DNA from: Cytobacillus sp. NJ13
GTDB lineage: Bacteria > Bacillota > Bacilli > Bacillales > Cytobacillaceae
Assembly (NCBI GenBank): GCA_030348385.1
Contig: JAUCFP010000006.1
Location: forward strand, 2,986,001 to 3,050,000
Reading direction: 5' to 3'
Length of the DNA: 64,000 nt
Made by a program: the position numbers and the translations under genes. Of this stretch, positions 61,167 through 64,000 are shown piece by piece (within the stretch, counting starts at the first letter, position 1; the number at the start of each line of letters is the position of its first letter). The notes under the pieces are model-generated. The model made no database searches and had not been told where the DNA came from. It saw nothing but the letters and a program-made list of their open reading frames with translations.

Positions 61167-61631
61167 TTATTTCACTGTAATGGTCGTGCTCATCATTTGA
61201 TGGCCCGCACCGCAGTACTCATTGCAAAGAACCAAATATTCGCCTGGCTTATCAAATTTCTGAGTGATCTTTTGTACATAGCCAGGCACAACCATTGCAT
61301 TTAAGTTAGTTTCGGCAACCTGAAACCCGTGAACGACATCTTTTGACGTCAATGTAAAATGAACTGTTGATCCTGCAGGTACTTCTATCTCACTTGGAGT
61401 AAAACTGAACACTTGAAGAGTCATAACTACTTCATACTCATTCTCGCCAATCTTCTTTATTCCAGGCTTATCAAACGGTGCTGTTTCATCCACTTTCTGA
61501 GGATCAATTCGCTCTCCATAGCTTGGCGGCCCCATTTCAAAGGCGAATGCCTGGTAGCCCGCGATTAACATGAATCCAATAATCATTCCAAAGCTTAAAA
61601 TAAGCCATACCTTTTCAGAACGGTGCATCAT
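61167..61631 (-). CDS. cbaB: b(o/a)3-type cytochrome c oxidase subunit II (CuA)
   Basis: A 154-residue protein with a single N-terminal helix and a cupredoxin domain. CuA ligands H101, C136, E138, C140, H144 and M147 are all present (CNEYCGAGHQMM). The short form with one helix is typical of ba3-type enzymes. Follows cbaD by 12 bp. Confidence 0.93.
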   Translation of the reverse strand: MMHRSEKVWLILSFGMIIGFMLIAGYQAFAFEMGPPSYGERIDPQKVDETAPFDKPGIKKIGENEYEVVMTLQVFSFTPSEIEVPAGSTVHFTLTSKDVVHGFQVAETNLNAMVVPGYVQKITQKFDKPGEYLVLCNEYCGAGHQMMSTTITVK

Positions 61632-61643
61632 TGGTTATCCCCC

Positions 61644-61784
61644 CTATATTCTGGCCATATACAGGCCGTACAAGATTAAATAAGTAACAAAGATCCCAAG
61701 CCCTACAACTGTAACTGAAAAGAACGTACCCTTTAGAGAATTATGTTCTTTTGAACTGCTCTGCTCCACTTTTCGTGTTTCCAC
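61644..61784 (-). CDS. cbaD: Cytochrome c oxidase subunit IIa (CbaD)
   Basis: A 46-residue single-helix protein: a charged start, then LKGTFFSVTVVGLGIFVTYL and ILYGLYMARI, the pattern of the ba3 oxidase subunit IIa. GTG start after AAGGAG. It is encoded just before subunit II, as in other b(o/a)3 operons. Confidence 0.85.
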   Translation of the reverse strand: METRKVEQSSSKEHNSLKGTFFSVTVVGLGIFVTYLILYGLYMARI

Positions 61785-62111
61785 CTTCCATCAGCTCCTT
61801 AACTTTGTTACCTACATCATAGTTGAGAAGGGTTTTCATAAAAGTGAAGTGAATCACACTTTCTTCATATTTCCTTAAAGGCAAAAAGGTTGTAATTCTG
61901 GCTAAACACTGCAATATCAAGGGTTTTCTCCACCGAATGGTACTAGGGGGAGCATATCGGTTCACAAATAGTTCATAAAAAGGCAATTCACCCTGTATTT
62001 AGAATCACGCAATGATCATATAGAATCTCCAAAAGAGAGTGAAAGATTTAGAAGACAAAATAAATGAAAATTAAGATGGCCATACTAACACTCAAAAAGT
62101 TTCACAAAAAT
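61785..62111. promoter_or_regulatory. Control region of the oxidase operon
   Basis: Contains the plus-strand sequence AGTGAAGTGAATCACA at 61843-61858, read on the minus strand as TGTGATTCACTTCACT, a 9/10 match to the FNR/CRP site TGTGA-N6-TCACA, 59 bp upstream of cbaD. No gene is supported in the rest of the interval. Confidence 0.5.
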
Positions 62112-62143
62112 AAAAAAAACTAATCCCTATTGGAATTAGTTTG
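62112..62143 (-). terminator. Terminator of the tRNA array
   Basis: Minus-strand stem AAACTAAT/ATTAGTTT (extended CC/GG inside) with T8 tail, after the last tRNA (Ile). Confidence 0.85.
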
Positions 62144-62159
62144 ATAATGGTATGTATAA

Positions 62160-62236
<77 letters not shown>

Positions 62237-62247
62237 ATATGTTGTGT

Positions 62248-62321
62248 TGGAGCGGGTGAAGGGAATCGAACCCTCATCATCAGCTTGGAAGGCTGAGGTT
62301 TTACCACTAAACTACACCCGC
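62248..62321 (-). tRNA. tRNA-Gly(TCC)
   Basis: Anticodon TCC in CCTTCCAAG; acceptor GCGGGTG/CACCCGC; CCA encoded. Confidence 0.97.
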
Positions 62322-62351
62322 ATTTAAATTAATTTATAATATACTTCTGTT

Positions 62352-62425
<74 letters not shown>

Positions 62426-62432
62426 TTAAAAA

Positions 62433-62507
62433 TGGCTGGGCTAGCAGGATTCGAACCTGCGAGTGACGGAGTCAAAGTCCGGTGCCTTACCGCTTGGCTA
62501 TAGCCCA
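62433..62507 (-). tRNA. tRNA-Gln(TTG)
   Basis: Anticodon TTG; acceptor TGGGCTA/TAGCCCA; CCA encoded. Confidence 0.97.
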
Positions 62508-62531
62508 AAATTTAATGCGGAAAAAGAATAA

Positions 62532-62608
62532 TGGGGCGATTGATGGGAATCGAACCCACGAGTGTCGGAGCCACAATCCGATGCGTTAACCACTTCGCCA
62601 CAACCGCC
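62532..62608 (-). tRNA. tRNA-His(GTG)
   Basis: Anticodon GTG; extra 5' G opposite discriminator C, as required for HisRS; CCA encoded. Confidence 0.97.
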
Positions 62609-62618
62609 ACTATCCTAC

Positions 62619-62692
62619 TGGCAGGGGTAGTAGGAATCGAACCCACATCAAAGGTTTTGGAGACCTTCGTTTTACCATTAAACTATACCCCT
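62619..62692 (-). tRNA. tRNA-Trp(CCA)
   Basis: Anticodon CCA; acceptor AGGGGTA; discriminator G; 3' CCA encoded. Confidence 0.97.
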
Positions 62693-62699
62693 ATATAAA

Positions 62700-62783
62700 T
62701 GGTGGAGGGGGGCAGATTCGAACTGCCGAACCCGAAGGAGCGGATTTACAGTCCGCCGCGTTTAGCCACTTCGCTACCCCTCC
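62700..62783 (-). tRNA. tRNA-Tyr(GTA)
   Basis: Anticodon GTA with long variable arm (84 nt); CCA encoded. The probable ligand of the phhA T-box is this tRNA. Confidence 0.97.
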
Positions 62784-62805
62784 AAGTCTGTAAAGACTAA
62801 GAAAA

Positions 62806-62881
62806 TGGTGGCTCAGGACGGAATCGAACCGCCGACACAAGGATTTTCAGTCCTTTGCTCTACCGACTGAGCTACTGAGCC
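62806..62881 (-). tRNA. tRNA-Phe(GAA)
   Basis: Anticodon GAA; acceptor GGCTCAG/CTGAGCC; CCA encoded. Its 5' 24 bases are repeated at 63005-63028. Confidence 0.97.
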
Positions 62882-63004
62882 ATATAAAATTATTAATCCT
62901 AAAGCTAGACACATGTGCTTCAAAGCTCTGCGTTCTTTGTCGCAGATTTTAAAAGCATGCTATTCGATGATGCTGAAGCTTCGCAGCTGCATTCTTTTAA
63001 AATC
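62882..63004 (-). other. Insertion-like segment with long hairpin between tRNA copies
   Basis: 122-bp segment flanked by the 24-base direct repeat of the tRNA-Phe 5' half. It includes an inverted repeat GATTTTAAAAG/CTTTTAAAATC (62945-62955/62994-63004, with adjacent ATGC/GCAT pairs) and a small CTGCG/CGCAG hairpin at 62928-62945. No open frame. Confidence 0.6.
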
Positions 63005-63028
63005 CTCTACCGACTGAGCTACTGAGCC
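63005..63028 (-). pseudogene. Isolated 5' half of tRNA-Phe
   Basis: 24 bases identical to the start of tRNA-Phe (acceptor strand, position 8-9 and the whole D-arm), stopping at the end of the D-stem. The sequence then runs into the long hairpin instead of an anticodon arm. It lies in the array between tRNA-Asp and intact tRNA-Phe. Confidence 0.75.
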
Positions 63029-63051
63029 ACATATTATTTATTTTTAAAAAA

Positions 63052-63128
63052 TGGCGGTCCGGACGGGACTCGAACCCGCGACCTCCTGCGTGACAGGCAG
63101 GCATTCTAACCAACTGAACTACCGGACC
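63052..63128 (-). tRNA. tRNA-Asp(GTC)
   Basis: Anticodon GTC; acceptor GGTCCGG/CCGGACC; CCA encoded. Confidence 0.97.
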
Positions 63129-63131
63129 AGA

Positions 63132-63205
<74 letters not shown>

Positions 63206-63227
63206 ACAATATTATTAAAATAAAATA

Positions 63228-63320
63228 TGGAGGAGGAAAGGGGATTCGAACCCCTGCGCGGTTTGACCCGCCTGTCGGTTTTCAAGACCGATCCCTTCAG
63301 CCGGACTTGGGTATTCCTCC
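63228..63320 (-). tRNA. tRNA-Ser(TGA)
   Basis: Anticodon TGA with long variable arm (93 nt); CCA encoded. Confidence 0.97.
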
Positions 63321-63343
63321 GATGTAATAAAAAATAAGCATAT

Positions 63344-63420
63344 TGGTAGCGGCGGAGGGGATCGAACCCCCGACCTCACGGGTATGAACCGTACGCTCTA
63401 GCCAGCTGAGCTACACCGCC
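63344..63420 (-). tRNA. tRNA-Met(CAT), elongator
   Basis: Anticodon CAT; G1-U72 closing pair, no initiator features; CCA encoded. Confidence 0.95.
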
Positions 63421-63438
63421 GAAATGATTATATATTTA

Positions 63439-63514
63439 TGGTGGAGCCTAGCGGGATCGAACCGCTGACCTCCTGCGTGCAAAGCAGGCGCTCTCCCAGC
63501 TGAGCTAAGGCCCC
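63439..63514 (-). tRNA. tRNA-Ala(TGC)
   Basis: Anticodon TGC; G3-U70 wobble expected for AlaRS (GGGGCCT/AGGCTCC); CCA encoded. Confidence 0.97.
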
Positions 63515-63535
63515 ATATAATTAAAGAAGTGTCTC

Positions 63536-63612
63536 TGGTCGGGAAGACAGGATTCGAACCTGCGACCCCTTGGTCCCAAACCAAGTGCTCTACCAAGCTG
63601 AGCTACTCCCCG
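63536..63612 (-). tRNA. tRNA-Pro(TGG)
   Basis: Anticodon TGG; acceptor CGGGGAG; CCA encoded. Confidence 0.97.
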
Positions 63613-63617
63613 TAATA

Positions 63618-63694
63618 TGGCGCGCCCGAGAGGAGTCGAACCCCTAACCTTTTGATCCGTAGTCAAACGCTCTATCCAATTGAGCTACGGGCGC
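63618..63694 (-). tRNA. tRNA-Arg(ACG)
   Basis: Anticodon ACG (A34 to inosine expected); acceptor GCGCCCG/CGGGCGC; CCA encoded. Confidence 0.97.
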
Positions 63695-63701
63695 AAAATA
63701 A

Positions 63702-63776
63702 TGGAGCGGAAGACGGGATTCGAACCCGCGACCCCCACCTTGGCAAGGTGATGTTCTACCACTGAACTACTTCCGC
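63702..63776 (-). tRNA. tRNA-Gly(GCC)
   Basis: Anticodon GCC; acceptor GCGGAAG; CCA encoded. Confidence 0.97.
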
Positions 63777-63784
63777 TTAAAGAA

Positions 63785-63869
63785 TGGTGCGGGTGAAGGG
63801 AGTCGAACCCCCACGCCTTGCGGCGCCAGATCCTAAGTCTGGTGCGTCTGCCAATTCCGCCACACCCGC
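63785..63869 (-). tRNA. tRNA-Leu(TAG)
   Basis: Anticodon TAG with long variable arm; CCA encoded. Confidence 0.97.
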
Positions 63870-63884
63870 AATATGAAATTAAAA

Positions 63885-63960
63885 TGGTGAGCCATGAAGG
63901 ACTCGAACCTTCGACCCTCTGATTAAAAGTCAGATGCTCTACCGACTGAGCTAATGGCTC
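63885..63960 (-). tRNA. tRNA-Lys(TTT)
   Basis: Anticodon TTT; acceptor GAGCCAT/ATGGCTC; CCA encoded. First tRNA inside the window; the array probably continues upstream beyond 64000. Confidence 0.97.
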
Positions 63961-64000
63961 ATACCTTAAGAAGAGCAAATAGCTCGTCCAAAAGTTATGG

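Noticed and set aside
61741-61986. 81-codon minus-strand frame upstream of the oxidase
   Set aside because: It overlaps cbaD in another frame, has no ribosome site, and no protein-like pattern; cbaD in the alternative frame is a clear family match.

Overview
The window looks like a chromosomal segment of a low-GC, endospore-former-type Bacillaceae (Bacillus/Cytobacillus-like; genus not certain). Reasons: AGGAGG-type ribosome sites with GTG/TTG starts, a T-box and two TPP riboswitches, Bacillus-specific genes (yrrT, yezD, yknWXYZ, ydbST, tenI/thiO, an FbpA-like peptide, a DUF1540 protein), SigB- and SigW-type promoters, and a 19-gene tRNA array of the kind that follows an rRNA operon in Bacillus. 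There are no phage, IS or CRISPR signatures; most of the window is ordinary chromosome with local decay.

Layout. 1-3.2 kb: a decayed small membrane protein, a cupin, an AlkD-like DNA glycosylase and a small minus-strand operon of tiny membrane proteins ending in a truncated methyltransferase. 3.2-5.7 kb: a T-box-controlled phenylalanine hydroxylase with its pterin dehydratase; an identical 18-bp palindromic element lies in the promoter and again just before the gene. 5.7-18.2 kb: a sulfur block: mccAB (reverse transsulfuration) divergent from yrrT, an aliphatic-sulfonate/organosulfur uptake and monooxygenase set (ssuA, ssuEBC plus an LLM monooxygenase), and a sulfate ABC transporter (cysP-cysT-cysW-cysA) with yezD and an FbpA-like gene at its head. 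Near-identical 18-bp boxes, probably CymR sites, overlap several of these promoters, and intrinsic terminators stand directly before ssuA, ssuB and cysP.

18.5-24.7 kb: a MarR regulator with two operators, a nitroreductase and an ABM monooxygenase, several small proteins and acetyltransferases, a SigB-type stress protein, an acidic lipoprotein, a 20/21-bp tandem repeat and an EAL-domain protein. 24.8-42.4 kb: an envelope-stress/antimicrobial-peptide defence region: yknWXYZ behind an exact SigW-type promoter, a lantibiotic-immunity-like ABC transporter, a duplicated DUF1259 protein, a two-component system, a class-A-beta-lactamase-like hydrolase, ydbST with a second ABC-2 exporter, and a second two-component system divergent from it.

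42.4-50.9 kb: small regulators, two VOC proteins, then thiamin biosynthesis: TPP riboswitch-thiC (with a one-base frameshift) and TPP riboswitch-tenI-thiO-thiS-thiG-thiF. 51-58 kb: a paralogue of the acidic lipoprotein, a secreted 5'-nucleotidase, a DUF3267 protein, a twice-frameshifted MFS transporter, a CDF manganese/zinc exporter and a DUF2935 protein. 58.2-61.8 kb: a b(o/a)3-type cytochrome oxidase operon with a SCO chaperone. 62.1-64 kb: the tRNA array, interrupted by a duplicated 5' half of tRNA-Phe fused to a long hairpin.
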